Under the pieces are notes generated by a model. The model did not search any database and was not told the origin of the DNA. It was given only the letters and a program-made list of their open reading frames with translations. The translations under genes and the position numbers were made by a program. From the NCBI GenBank assembly GCA_964500445.1, contig CAZCOG010000020.1, forward strand, positions 1 to 64,000: a stretch of DNA of 64,000 bases, written 5' to 3'. This document shows, piece by piece, positions 29,517 through 37,076 of this stretch (the stretch's first letter is position 1; every line of letters starts with the position of its first letter). This stretch comes from Persicitalea sp964500445 (GTDB lineage: Bacteria > Bacteroidota > Bacteroidia > Cytophagales > Spirosomataceae).

Positions 29517-29522
29517 TTTTTT

Positions 29523-30158
29523 GTGAAAAACAATCAGATTAAAAACATCGTTTTCGACCTCGGCGCTGTCATTATCGACATCGATGTGCCGCGCGCCGCG
29601 CACTCTTTTGCCAGGCTGAGCGGGCGTAATCCCGAAGATGTGGTGGAGATGTTTGGAACCGCCGGGCTTTTTGGCCAGTTCGAGACGGGCCAACTGGACG
29701 CCGCCGGTTTCCGAAACTACGTTCGCGAACTACTGCAAAATCCCGACTGGGAAGATGCTGTGGTGGATACGGCCTGGAATTCGCTGCTGCTGGATATCCC
29801 GCCCGAGCGCATCGAGATGATCCAGAAATTAGGTGAAAACTACCGTCTTTTCCTGCTCAGCAACACCAGCAGCATCCACATCGAGGCGGTTAACCGAATT
29901 CTGGAAAAAGCTACGGGCGTACCGCGCCTGGATGATCTTTTTGAAAAACTTTTCCTCTCTTACGAAATGGGTCTGATGAAGCCCGATTCCGCGATTTACG
30001 AGCAAGTACTGCGGGAAGCGGACCTCCAAGCGGGCGAAACGCTTTTTCTGGACGATAACGAAAACAATATCATCGCCGCCCGCGCCCTGGGTATCCAAAC
30101 CTTCCACGTGCAGCCGCCGTTAACTATGCTGGAACTCCTGCAAGACTATGTCGCCTAG
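29523..30158 (+). CDS. HAD-superfamily phosphatase
   Basis: 211 residues from a GTG start 6 bases after accA. Motif I is IVFDLGAVIIDID (Asp nucleophile in FDLG), motif II the Ser/Thr in FLLSNTS, motif III the Lys in GLMKPDSAIYE, and motif IV LFLDDNENNI, so all four HAD motifs are present with a helical C1 cap between I and II. This is the YihX/epoxide-hydrolase-N type of cytoplasmic sugar-phosphate or nucleotide phosphatase. Substrate unknown. The last 11 bases overlap the start of the site-2 protease, which argues for translational coupling. Confidence 0.9.
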   Translation: MKNNQIKNIVFDLGAVIIDIDVPRAAHSFARLSGRNPEDVVEMFGTAGLFGQFETGQLDAAGFRNYVRELLQNPDWEDAVVDTAWNSLLLDIPPERIEMIQKLGENYRLFLLSNTSSIHIEAVNRILEKATGVPRLDDLFEKLFLSYEMGLMKPDSAIYEQVLREADLQAGETLFLDDNENNIIAARALGIQTFHVQPPLTMLELLQDYVA

Positions 30159-31311
30159 CGCCCGCACCATCCTGATTCAGGTTTTACTTTTTGTCGTTAC
30201 CCTCATAACTACCACGCTCTCCGGCGCAGAGTGGATTTACGGGAAAACGTTTTTGTTTTTCGACGGCATCCCGGAGGACATGATCATGGGCTGGCCCGAG
30301 TTTTGGCAAGGCCTCAACTTCTCGCTGCCCTTTCTGCTGATCCTCACCGTTCACGAGTTCGGGCACTACTTTGTCGCCAAAATTCATCAGGTGGAGGTGA
30401 CGCTGCCCTACTACATTCCGCTGTGGTTTGGCTTCACGCAGAGTATCGGCACGATGGGCGCTTTCATCCGTATCAAGTCGGTCATCCGGTCGCGGGTCAA
30501 GTTCTTCGACATAGGCATCGCCGGACCGCTGGCGGGCTTCGTGGCCGCGTTGGGGGTACTTTGGTACGGCTTCACGCACCTGCCACCGCCGGAGTACATT
30601 TTCACCATCCACCCTGAGTACGCCCGCTACGGGCTGGATTATGGGAAGTTTGTGTATCAGGACCAGGAAGGCATGCTGGTCCTGGGGGATAATATTCTGT
30701 TCTGGTGGTTCAAAGAACATGTGGCCGACCCGGCAAGAATCCCTCACCCTTACGAGATGATCCACTACCCCTACCTGCTGGCTGGTTTCATTTCGCTTTT
30801 CTTCACGGCCCTCAACCTGATTCCGATCGGGCAGCTGGATGGCGGCCACATTATGTACGGGCTCCTCGGCAAGAAGCGCTTCAACATAGTGGCCCCAACG
30901 CTGTTTATCCTTTTCGCTTTCTACGCCGGGCTGGGCCTTTTTAAGGCTGAGGAGTTCGCCACGCTGTCCAGCGACGATCAGTACTATACGCTGCTGGGCT
31001 ACCTGACGCTGTACGTTTACTTCCTCTACATTTGCCTCAAGCGCATTACCGATAGCCCAAGTACGGGGCTGATCCTGAGCCTCGGTATCGTGGTCGCGCA
31101 ATTCGCAGTCTCCTACCTGCGGCCTGACTGGGAAGGGTACTCGGGCTTTCTGTTTTTTGTCTTTCTCCTGGGCCGATTCCTGGGCGTTTATCATCCTGAA
31201 ACCGCCGACGACGGTCCACTGGGCACCAAGCGCATTCTGCTGGGATGGCTGGCGGTGGTAGTTTTTATCCTGTGTGCGAGTCCGAAGCCATTTATTTTGG
31301 TGGGGATGTGA
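30148..31311 (+). CDS. site-2 protease family (M50) membrane metalloprotease
   Basis: 387 residues with about eight hydrophobic segments. The zinc motif is in LTVHEFGHYFVAK (HExxH) near residue 70, and the third ligand is in ALNLIPIGQLDGGHIMYG near residue 230, the NPDG-type motif of M50 peptidases. There is no PDZ domain, unlike RseP. It cuts membrane-spanning substrates within the bilayer; the target here is unknown. It overlaps the HAD gene by 11 bases and closes the accA run. The last hydrophobic segment ends in SPKPFILVGM. Confidence 0.9.
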   Translation: MSPSARTILIQVLLFVVTLITTTLSGAEWIYGKTFLFFDGIPEDMIMGWPEFWQGLNFSLPFLLILTVHEFGHYFVAKIHQVEVTLPYYIPLWFGFTQSIGTMGAFIRIKSVIRSRVKFFDIGIAGPLAGFVAALGVLWYGFTHLPPPEYIFTIHPEYARYGLDYGKFVYQDQEGMLVLGDNILFWWFKEHVADPARIPHPYEMIHYPYLLAGFISLFFTALNLIPIGQLDGGHIMYGLLGKKRFNIVAPTLFILFAFYAGLGLFKAEEFATLSSDDQYYTLLGYLTLYVYFLYICLKRITDSPSTGLILSLGIVVAQFAVSYLRPDWEGYSGFLFFVFLLGRFLGVYHPETADDGPLGTKRILLGWLAVVVFILCASPKPFILVGM

Positions 31312-31411
31312 GGGGAAAAATAAAGTTTTTTGTAGGAAAATAAGTACCTGCTTATTGTCGCTTTCACTCTTTTTGAGGCTCTTGATGTTCCACTTTCTGG
31401 AATAAAAATAC

Positions 31412-31427
31412 TAGTTTTGAAACAAAA
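31412..31427 (+). promoter_or_regulatory. candidate higBA promoter and operator
   Basis: TAGTTTTG at 31412-31419 fits TAnnTTTG, 16 bases before the higB ATG. It overlaps a small palindrome, TTTTG-AAA-CAAAA (31415-31427), a plausible site for autorepression by the HigA HTH protein. The short leader fits a TA operon. Confidence 0.45.
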
Positions 31428-31435
31428 TTCCTTTC

Positions 31436-31741
31436 ATGGTCATTATTGCTAAGGCTGCACTGACAGGCTTCGCTGAGAAACATCCCGATGCGCTTGTCGC
31501 TCTGCTGAATTGGTATGACGTCTCATTGCAAGCACAGTGGAACTCATTGGCGGCGATGAAGAATACTTTCAATTCAGTAGATTATGTCGGCAACGGTCGC
31601 TATGTGTTCAACATCAAGGGTAATAAATACCGACTGGTAGCCATGATTCATTTTAATATCAGGACGATTTACGTGAAATTTATAGGTACGCACGCCGAGT
31701 ATGATAAAATTGACGTTTCAACGATTGACTTTAAGCCATGA
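31436..31741 (+). CDS. higB: HigB-type toxin (RelE superfamily mRNA interferase)
   Basis: 101 residues; the order toxin first, antitoxin second is that of HigBA systems. The sequence fits the HigB_toxin family: basic N-terminal helix, central SLQAQWNSLAAMKNTFNSVDYVGNG, then the beta-strands YVFNIKGNKYRLVAMI and TIYVKFIGTHAEYDKID. HigB proteins cleave ribosome-bound mRNA; the active residues would be the late Lys/His/Tyr set (KFIGTHAEY). The stop codon overlaps the antitoxin ATG by 4 bases (ATGA), the usual translational coupling. Gene symbols follow family usage; toxicity has not been shown. Confidence 0.85.
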   Translation: MVIIAKAALTGFAEKHPDALVALLNWYDVSLQAQWNSLAAMKNTFNSVDYVGNGRYVFNIKGNKYRLVAMIHFNIRTIYVKFIGTHAEYDKIDVSTIDFKP

Positions 31742-32091
31742 TAAAAAACAAAAAAGAATACCGTCAGGCATTTGAGAAGATAGACGTTCTGCTTTCTGAA
31801 ATGGGGGATGATCTTGAAAAACAAAAAGAGGCCAGATCACTAGCCGAGGAGATTCAGGAATATGAGAAAGATAATATTTCATTTCCAGCTCCAACTACTT
31901 TACTTGGTATGATCGAGTTGAAGATGTATGAGATGAAGCTTAAGCGTAAAGATCTGGCTGTAATTCTGGGCGTGGAAGCCTCCCGTGTTTCGGAAATGAT
32001 GAATGGCAAACGAAGGATCAGCGTAGAAGTTGCTAAGGGACTTCATGAGAAGTTGGGAATCGACGGGAATTTCATTCTTGAGAAAATTTGA
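31738..32091 (+). CDS. higA: HigA-type antitoxin with C-terminal XRE HTH domain
   Basis: 117 residues. The first half is a charged, helical toxin-binding part. The second half is an HTH_3 domain: EMKLKRKDLAVILGVEASRVSEMMNGKRRISVEVAKGLHEKLGI. As in other HigA proteins it should neutralise HigB and repress the operon. It overlaps higB by 4 bases. After its TGA stop the same frame stays open for about 56 codons that look like a fragment of another protein (next feature). Confidence 0.88.
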   Translation: MIKNKKEYRQAFEKIDVLLSEMGDDLEKQKEARSLAEEIQEYEKDNISFPAPTTLLGMIELKMYEMKLKRKDLAVILGVEASRVSEMMNGKRRISVEVAKGLHEKLGIDGNFILEKI

Positions 32092-32094
32092 CGG

Positions 32095-32259
32095 TTTGGC
32101 TGTCTGGTATCGAATTACTTCGAAGTAAAACCAGGGTCTGACGCACTGGACAACAAGGCAGATTTGTCTTTGGATGCCAAAACCTTGCTACCGTTGGAAT
32201 TTAGGAAAGCAGTCGGGAAAGTGAAAACGCATGACGCGGATTATTTCTTTGAGTCATAA
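32095..32259 (+). pseudogene. C-terminal remnant of an unidentified gene
   Basis: In the higA frame, directly after its stop, an open stretch encodes a plausible protein end (EVKPGSDALDNKADLSL, then FRKAVGKVKTHDADYFF) and stops at TAA 32257-32259. There is no start codon in it, so I read it as a decayed 3' fragment. A perfect 14-bp palindrome TTACTTCGAAGTAA lies at 32115-32128. I do not recognise the parent family. A stop-codon readthrough extension of HigA is the alternative, much less likely. Confidence 0.45.
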
Positions 32260-32260
32260 G

Positions 32261-32297
32261 AAAAAAGGCCCCTCCAATACTGGAAGCGGCCTTTTTT
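32261..32297. terminator. bidirectional intrinsic terminator
   Basis: AAAAAAGGCC pairs with GGCCTTTTTT, continued by TCCA/TGGA, over an ATAC loop. It lies between higBA plus its remnant (plus strand) and the propeller-lipoprotein array (minus strand). Confidence 0.85.
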
Positions 32298-32339
32298 CAA
32301 TCAAATTCTGCTCAGAAAGAAGTTATTCACCCTGCTTTC

Positions 32340-33665
32340 TCATTGCGCGGCCTCGAAACAGTACACGTTTAAGTGACTACTCACAAATATCCTCCCCTTC
32401 TTGCCATCTTTGCCGGGAACCCCCGTTACAAAACCAGTCAGCCACGAGTCGGTGCGGTTCTCCGTGTAAGCATCGGGGCAGTCCAGCGCCCAAAGTACCT
32501 TGCCATCTGAAACACGCGTGGCGATCAGGATATTGGTCTCGATGTAGTACACCACGCCATCCTGGTAGTGTAGCGCACTGCTGATACCGCTTGAACGCTG
32601 CGTCCAGATAATGCTGCCTGAGCCCGGCTCGATGGCGTAGAGTTTGGCGTTTTGTCCGTTAGCCAGCAGCTTACCCTCGGCCACGATCATATCACTGAAC
32701 AGGCTGGCCGGCGTGATGCGCTGGAACCACAGCCGCTGCCCCGTCATCAGGTAGTAGCAGCCCACCCACATATTGACGGCGTAGTACACCCGCTCGCCGA
32801 TGATAGTAGGCCAGTTGCCCCCACCCGCCTCTGACTTCTCGCCCGTCTTCACCTCACTGAGCATGGGCATTCGCTCGTACACCCATTTTCTCTGCGTAAG
32901 ATTATAAAGACTAATATAGCCTGACGTAGGAGTGTTCTGGTAGTAAGGCCGGATATCGGGCAGGTCGTAAGCTACCAGCAGCAGCGTGTCGGAACCCCGC
33001 ACAAAGGGCTTGATGCTGCGGCCTCGGGCGATCCAGTCGAAGCCGCTAGGGTCGTGCCAGACGCTGTCGGGGAAGGTTTTCAGCTTGGCGACCTCGCGCA
33101 CCTCCCCCGTGACCATGTCGCCCTGGTAGAGGCTCTCCTCCCAACGGTTCTTGGCGTAAATCTCGGGCGGCGTGCCAGTGAAATAGAAGTGCGGCCCTAG
33201 CCCGGTGGTGGTGATCTCGCTGTCGAAGTTGCGTTCCCATTGCTTCTTCCATGCTGTCTGCCCTGTCTCCTGGTCGATGCAGTAGAAACGGCGGCCATTC
33301 TTATAGAAGAGCAGGTTTTGGTGAGAGTATAGATAATAGTTGGCAGTATAATCTACCTCTGTCAAATTGAAGCGGTCATTCCAAACCCAAGAATCTTTAC
33401 CATCTTCCAAACTTTTTAGGACCAAACTGTTGGCAAGTCTGCCCTGATCGGGTTGTGGAGGCCTCTGGGCGGCAAGGACATATTGCCCGTTGTATGTATG
33501 CTGAGCTTGCATACCCGACACACGGCCACCATCCAGTGAAGTAGAAGACCTCCAGATATGGGGTAGTCGTGTGACTACCCCATTCTCATCCTTCAATATA
33601 TCGTCCTCCGGCCTTTGGCAGGAGAATAGGCTACTCAGCAGAACCAGTAAAATCAGTTTTCTCAT
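32340..33665 (-). CDS. PQQ-like beta-propeller lipoprotein, copy 3 of array
   Basis: 441 residues. The start MRKLILLVLLSSLFSC ends in a lipobox-like Cys, so the mature protein is probably lipid-anchored. The rest is a propeller with PQQ-like blades marked by an aromatic/Gly pattern (RRFYCIDQETGQTAWKKQW, YYLMTGQRLWFQR, GSIIWTQRSSG, VSDGKVLWALDCP). Residues 230-306 are nearly identical to copy 1 (34984-36315) but not copy 2, while the first 36 residues equal copy 2. The last 140 or so residues are identical in all three. The upstream copy ends over this gene's start (4-base overlap), so the array is one transcript. Ligand unknown; the quinone-binding residues of true PQQ dehydrogenases are not evident. 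Confidence 0.85.
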   Translation of the reverse strand: MRKLILLVLLSSLFSCQRPEDDILKDENGVVTRLPHIWRSSTSLDGGRVSGMQAQHTYNGQYVLAAQRPPQPDQGRLANSLVLKSLEDGKDSWVWNDRFNLTEVDYTANYYLYSHQNLLFYKNGRRFYCIDQETGQTAWKKQWERNFDSEITTTGLGPHFYFTGTPPEIYAKNRWEESLYQGDMVTGEVREVAKLKTFPDSVWHDPSGFDWIARGRSIKPFVRGSDTLLLVAYDLPDIRPYYQNTPTSGYISLYNLTQRKWVYERMPMLSEVKTGEKSEAGGGNWPTIIGERVYYAVNMWVGCYYLMTGQRLWFQRITPASLFSDMIVAEGKLLANGQNAKLYAIEPGSGSIIWTQRSSGISSALHYQDGVVYYIETNILIATRVSDGKVLWALDCPDAYTENRTDSWLTGFVTGVPGKDGKKGRIFVSSHLNVYCFEAAQ

Positions 33666-34987
33666 TGCGCCGCCTCGAAACAGTACACGTTCAAATGACT
33701 ACTCACAAATATCCTCCCCTTCTTGCCATCTTTGCCGGGAACCCCCGTTACAAAACCAGTCAGCCACGAGTCGGTGCGGTTCTCCGTGTAAGCATCGGGG
33801 CAGTCCAGCGCCCAAAGTACCTTGCCATCTGAAACACGCGTGGCGATCAGGATATTGGTCTCGATGTAGTACACCACGCCATCCTGGTAGTGTAGCGCAC
33901 TGCTGATACCGCTTGAACGCTGCGTCCAGATAATGCTGCCTGAGCCCGGCTCGATGGCGTAGAGTTTGGCGTTTTGTCCGTTAGCCAGCAGCTTACCCTC
34001 GGCCACGATCATATCACTGAACAGGCTGGCCGGCGTGATGCGCTGGAACCACAGCCGCTGCCCCGTCATCAGGTAATAGCAACCTACCCACATTCCAACG
34101 GCATAGTACACCCGCTCACCGATGATGGTGGGCCAATTGCCTACACCTACCTCCGACTTTTCCCCTGTCCTCAATTCACTCAGCAGAGGCACACGCTCGT
34201 AGACCCACTTTTTTTGGCTAAGATTATAGAGACTTAGGTACCCTGTGGTTGGTGTATTCTGGTAGTAAGGCCTAGCGACAGGAAGATCGTAGCTGACCAG
34301 TAGCAGCGTGTCGACTCCACGTACGAAGGGTTTTGTACTACGGCCTCGTGCGATAAAATCAAACCCACTTGGATCATGCCAGACGCTGTCGGGGAAGGTT
34401 TTCAGCTTGGCGACCTCCCGCACCTCGCCCGTGGCCATGTCGCCCTGATAGAGACTTTCTTCCCAGCGCTTCTTGGCGTAAGTCTCGGGCGGCGTGCCGG
34501 TGAAGTAGAAGTGTTGCCCCAGACCAGACATACCGATTGCATTCCCAAAGTTGCGATCCCACTGCTTCCGCCACACTGTTCGCCCCGTCTCCTGGTCGAT
34601 GCAGTAAAAACGGTGAGCATCTCTATAAAGTAATAAGTCCTGAAAAGAGTAGATATAATAATTTGCAATGTAGTCAGTTTCATTAAGATCGAAACGGTTA
34701 TTCCATATCCATACGTTTTTCCCATCTTCCAGTCGCTTAAAACAAAGACTATTGGCTGATCGGTTTTGCTCAGACTGTGGGGAGCGTTGAGCAGTAAGAA
34801 CATACCGGCCGTCATATATGTGCTGAGCCTGCATGCCTGTCACTAATCCACCATCAAGGGAGGTAGATGACTTCCACAAATGGGGTAGTCGAGTGACTAC
34901 CCCATTCTCATCTTTCAATATATCGTCCTCCGGCCTTTGGCAGGAGAATAGGCTGCTCAGCAGAACCAGTAAAATCAGTTTTCTCAT
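33662..34987 (-). CDS. PQQ-like beta-propeller lipoprotein, copy 2 of array
   Basis: 441 residues, same architecture: lipoprotein signal ending LFSC, then propeller blades (HRFYCIDQETGRTVWRKQW and so on). It shares the N-terminal 36 residues with copy 3 and a blade (TGRTVWRKQWDRNFGNAIG) with copy 1. Its middle (residues about 210-310, for instance FIARGRSTKPFVRGVDTLL) is its own. From YYLMTGQRLWFQR to the end it is identical to both others. Start and stop overlap the neighbouring copies by 4 bases on each side. The DNA of the divergent blades is visibly richer in A+T than the shared C-terminal DNA. Confidence 0.85.
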   Translation of the reverse strand: MRKLILLVLLSSLFSCQRPEDDILKDENGVVTRLPHLWKSSTSLDGGLVTGMQAQHIYDGRYVLTAQRSPQSEQNRSANSLCFKRLEDGKNVWIWNNRFDLNETDYIANYYIYSFQDLLLYRDAHRFYCIDQETGRTVWRKQWDRNFGNAIGMSGLGQHFYFTGTPPETYAKKRWEESLYQGDMATGEVREVAKLKTFPDSVWHDPSGFDFIARGRSTKPFVRGVDTLLLVSYDLPVARPYYQNTPTTGYLSLYNLSQKKWVYERVPLLSELRTGEKSEVGVGNWPTIIGERVYYAVGMWVGCYYLMTGQRLWFQRITPASLFSDMIVAEGKLLANGQNAKLYAIEPGSGSIIWTQRSSGISSALHYQDGVVYYIETNILIATRVSDGKVLWALDCPDAYTENRTDSWLTGFVTGVPGKDGKKGRIFVSSHLNVYCFEAAQ

Positions 34988-36315
34988 TGCGCCGCCTCGA
35001 AACAGTACACGTTCAAATGACTACTCACAAATATCCTCCCCTTCTTGCCATCTTTGCCGGGAACCCCCGTTACAAAACCAGTCAGCCACGAGTCGGTGCG
35101 GTTCTCCGTGTAAGCATCGGGGCAGTCCAGCGCCCAAAGTACCTTGCCATCTGAAACACGCGTGGCGATCAGGATATTGGTCTCGATGTAGTACACCACG
35201 CCATCCTGGTAGTGTAGCGCACTGCTGATACCGCTTGAACGCTGCGTCCAGATAATGCTGCCTGAGCCCGGCTCGATGGCGTAGAGTTTGGCGTTTTGTC
35301 CGTTGGCCAGCAGCTTGCCCTCGGCCACGATCATATCACTGAAAAGGCTGGCCGGCGTGATGCGTTGGAACCACAGCCGCTGCCCCGTCATCAGGTAATA
35401 GCAGCCCACCCACATATTTACAGCGTAGTACACCCGCTCGCCGATGATAGTAGGCCAGTTGCCCCCACCCGCCTCTGACTTCTCGCCCGTCTTCACCTCA
35501 CTGAGCATGGGCATTCGCTCGTACACCCATTTTCTCTGCGTAAGATTATAAAGACTAATATAGCCTGACGTAGGAGTGTTCTGGTAGTAAGGCCGGATAT
35601 CGGGCAGGTCGTAAGCTACCAGCAGCAGCGTGTCGGAACCCCGCACAAAGGGCTTGATGCTGCGGCCTCGGGCTATCCAGTCGAAACCGCTGGGGTCATG
35701 CCAGACGCTGTCGGGAAATGTTTTCAGCTTGGCTAGCTCCCTCACCTGGCCGGTGGCCATATCGCCCTGGTAGATACTTTCCTCCCAACGGTTCTTGGCA
35801 TAAATCTCAGGTGAAGTCCCGGTAAAATAGAAGTGAGATCCTAGCCCTGACATGCCGATTGCATTTCCAAAATTACGATCCCACTGCTTCCTCCACACCG
35901 TTCGCCCTGTTTCTTGATCAATGCAATAAAAACGGTAAGAATTCCTATAAAGTAAAAGGTTCTGGAAGGCGTGAATATCAGAGTTTGGAGTATAATCCAC
36001 TTCTTTTAGGGAAAATCGATCATTCCATACCCATATGTTCTCTCCATTATCTAATCTTTTAAAACACAAACTATTAGCAAGATAGTCCAAACCCTGACCA
36101 GATTGCGGAAGACGTTGAGCAGCCAGAACATAACGACCATCGTATATGTGCTGAGCCTTCATGCCTGACACCAGTTGGCCGTTGGACGACGTAGAAGACT
36201 TCCACAAATGGGGTAGCCGAGTAACTACCCCATCTGCATTTTTCAAAACTTCATCTTCTATCTTCTGGCAGGAGAACATCCCAATCAGTAGAACAAATGC
36301 TATTAGCTCCTTCAT
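34984..36315 (-). CDS. PQQ-like beta-propeller lipoprotein, copy 1 (promoter-proximal)
   Basis: 443 residues, first gene of the array. The signal peptide differs from the others (MKELIAFVLLIGMFSC) but keeps the lipobox-like Cys. The first blades are its own and A+T-rich at DNA level; the middle matches copy 3 and the C-terminal third matches both. The length exceeds the others by a 2-residue insertion (GLDYLANSL). It is divergent from the XRE regulator at 36563 across about 250 bases that contain repeated CCGAT words, so that regulator may control it. Function unknown; probably a periplasm- or surface-facing lipoprotein. Confidence 0.85.
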   Translation of the reverse strand: MKELIAFVLLIGMFSCQKIEDEVLKNADGVVTRLPHLWKSSTSSNGQLVSGMKAQHIYDGRYVLAAQRLPQSGQGLDYLANSLCFKRLDNGENIWVWNDRFSLKEVDYTPNSDIHAFQNLLLYRNSYRFYCIDQETGRTVWRKQWDRNFGNAIGMSGLGSHFYFTGTSPEIYAKNRWEESIYQGDMATGQVRELAKLKTFPDSVWHDPSGFDWIARGRSIKPFVRGSDTLLLVAYDLPDIRPYYQNTPTSGYISLYNLTQRKWVYERMPMLSEVKTGEKSEAGGGNWPTIIGERVYYAVNMWVGCYYLMTGQRLWFQRITPASLFSDMIVAEGKLLANGQNAKLYAIEPGSGSIIWTQRSSGISSALHYQDGVVYYIETNILIATRVSDGKVLWALDCPDAYTENRTDSWLTGFVTGVPGKDGKKGRIFVSSHLNVYCFEAAQ

Positions 36316-36426
36316 TGATTGCCGATTATGAGTAAATTTTGTTCCTCTAATTTGTCATTGATTATTGGAGAAGGGCATTTTGGGGCATAGGCTGCAAATT
36401 TGTCTGAAAGACCCGGAATATAAGCT

Positions 36427-36464
36427 CCGATTTTCCGATAATTTTTATAGGGAAAACCGATTTT
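36427..36464. promoter_or_regulatory. candidate operator in divergent promoter region
   Basis: CCGATTTT occurs at 36427-36434 and 36457-36464, 30 bases apart (about three helical turns), with a third CCGAT at 36435 and a TTTTCC/GGAAAA inverted pair at 36431 and 36451. It lies between the XRE gene and the lipoprotein array. Binding by the adjacent regulator is inference. Confidence 0.35.
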
Positions 36465-36562
36465 ATTCTATTACTTCTTCTGGAATTGGTTTGGTTTTTA
36501 TGTAAACCTTATTGCTAGAATGTCACAGCCTAAAAGAACTCAACTCAAAAATTGCCCTCACC

Positions 36563-36994
36563 ATGACCTTAGGAGAAAAACTTCGGAAACTTCGTTCCGA
36601 CAAAAAGATTACCCAAACTCAGGCAGCCGAATCACTCCAAGTAGCCCAAAGTACCTACTTCGATTGGGAAAATGACAAAAACTACCCTACTGCCAAAAAC
36701 TTTGCCCGGCTCATAGAGGTATTCGGAATCAGCGCCGCCGAATTGGTGGATCCTGACTGGATGGTGACCTTACACCAGCCTGCTCCAAAAGAGGGAGAAA
36801 CCGGAGAAACCGTGATGCAGGTAAACGCCCTACGCATGTTTGAAATTCTACAGGAGAACCAGCAGAATCAGCATAAGCGACTGGAAGATAAGATCGAGCA
36901 GTTGGAAGAAAAAACTACTGGAAAAACGCGCGTAACTGCTGGTACCGAGAGAAGGCTTGTAATCGTGCCTCTATCAGCTTATTTCCCCAAATAA
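36563..36994 (+). CDS. XRE-family transcriptional regulator with C-terminal coiled coil
   Basis: 143 residues from the ATG at 36563 (MTLGEKLRKLRSDKK), the normal start of an HTH_3 domain; an ATG 51 bases upstream adds an unlikely leader. The HTH is LRKLRSDKKITQTQAAESLQVAQSTYFDWENDKNYPTAKNFARLIEVFGIS. After a linker, MFEILQENQQNQHKRLEDKIEQLEEK predicts a coiled coil for dimerisation, and a basic tail follows. Divergent from the lipoprotein array, which makes that operon its most likely target. A TAnnTTTG box for the helicase lies just after its stop. Confidence 0.82.
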   Translation: MTLGEKLRKLRSDKKITQTQAAESLQVAQSTYFDWENDKNYPTAKNFARLIEVFGISAAELVDPDWMVTLHQPAPKEGETGETVMQVNALRMFEILQENQQNQHKRLEDKIEQLEEKTTGKTRVTAGTERRLVIVPLSAYFPK

Positions 36995-36999
36995 TTCCC

Positions 37000-37007
37000 T
37001 ATCTTTG
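37000..37007 (+). promoter_or_regulatory. candidate -7 box for the DEAD-box helicase gene
   Basis: TATCTTTG is an exact TAnnTTTG match, 70 bases upstream of the TTG start at 37077, leaving a leader of about 60 bases. No clear -33 element is seen. Confidence 0.5.
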
Positions 37008-37076
37008 TCCCCAATCAAAGCGGTTTACTGGCCGGGGAAACGAGGTCAGTATTTTTTATTCTAACGTACTGACAAC

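Larger units (their letters stand above)
32340..36315 (-). repeat. tandem array of three mosaic paralogues, 1322-bp period
   Basis: The stop codons at 32340, 33662 and 34984 are exactly 1322 bases apart. 32343-32755, 33665-34077 and 34987-35399 are almost identical at DNA level. 32820-33030 and 35464-35674 appear identical, while the middle copy differs there. Different copy pairs match in different segments, the mark of gene conversion rather than simple duplication. Confidence 0.88.
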
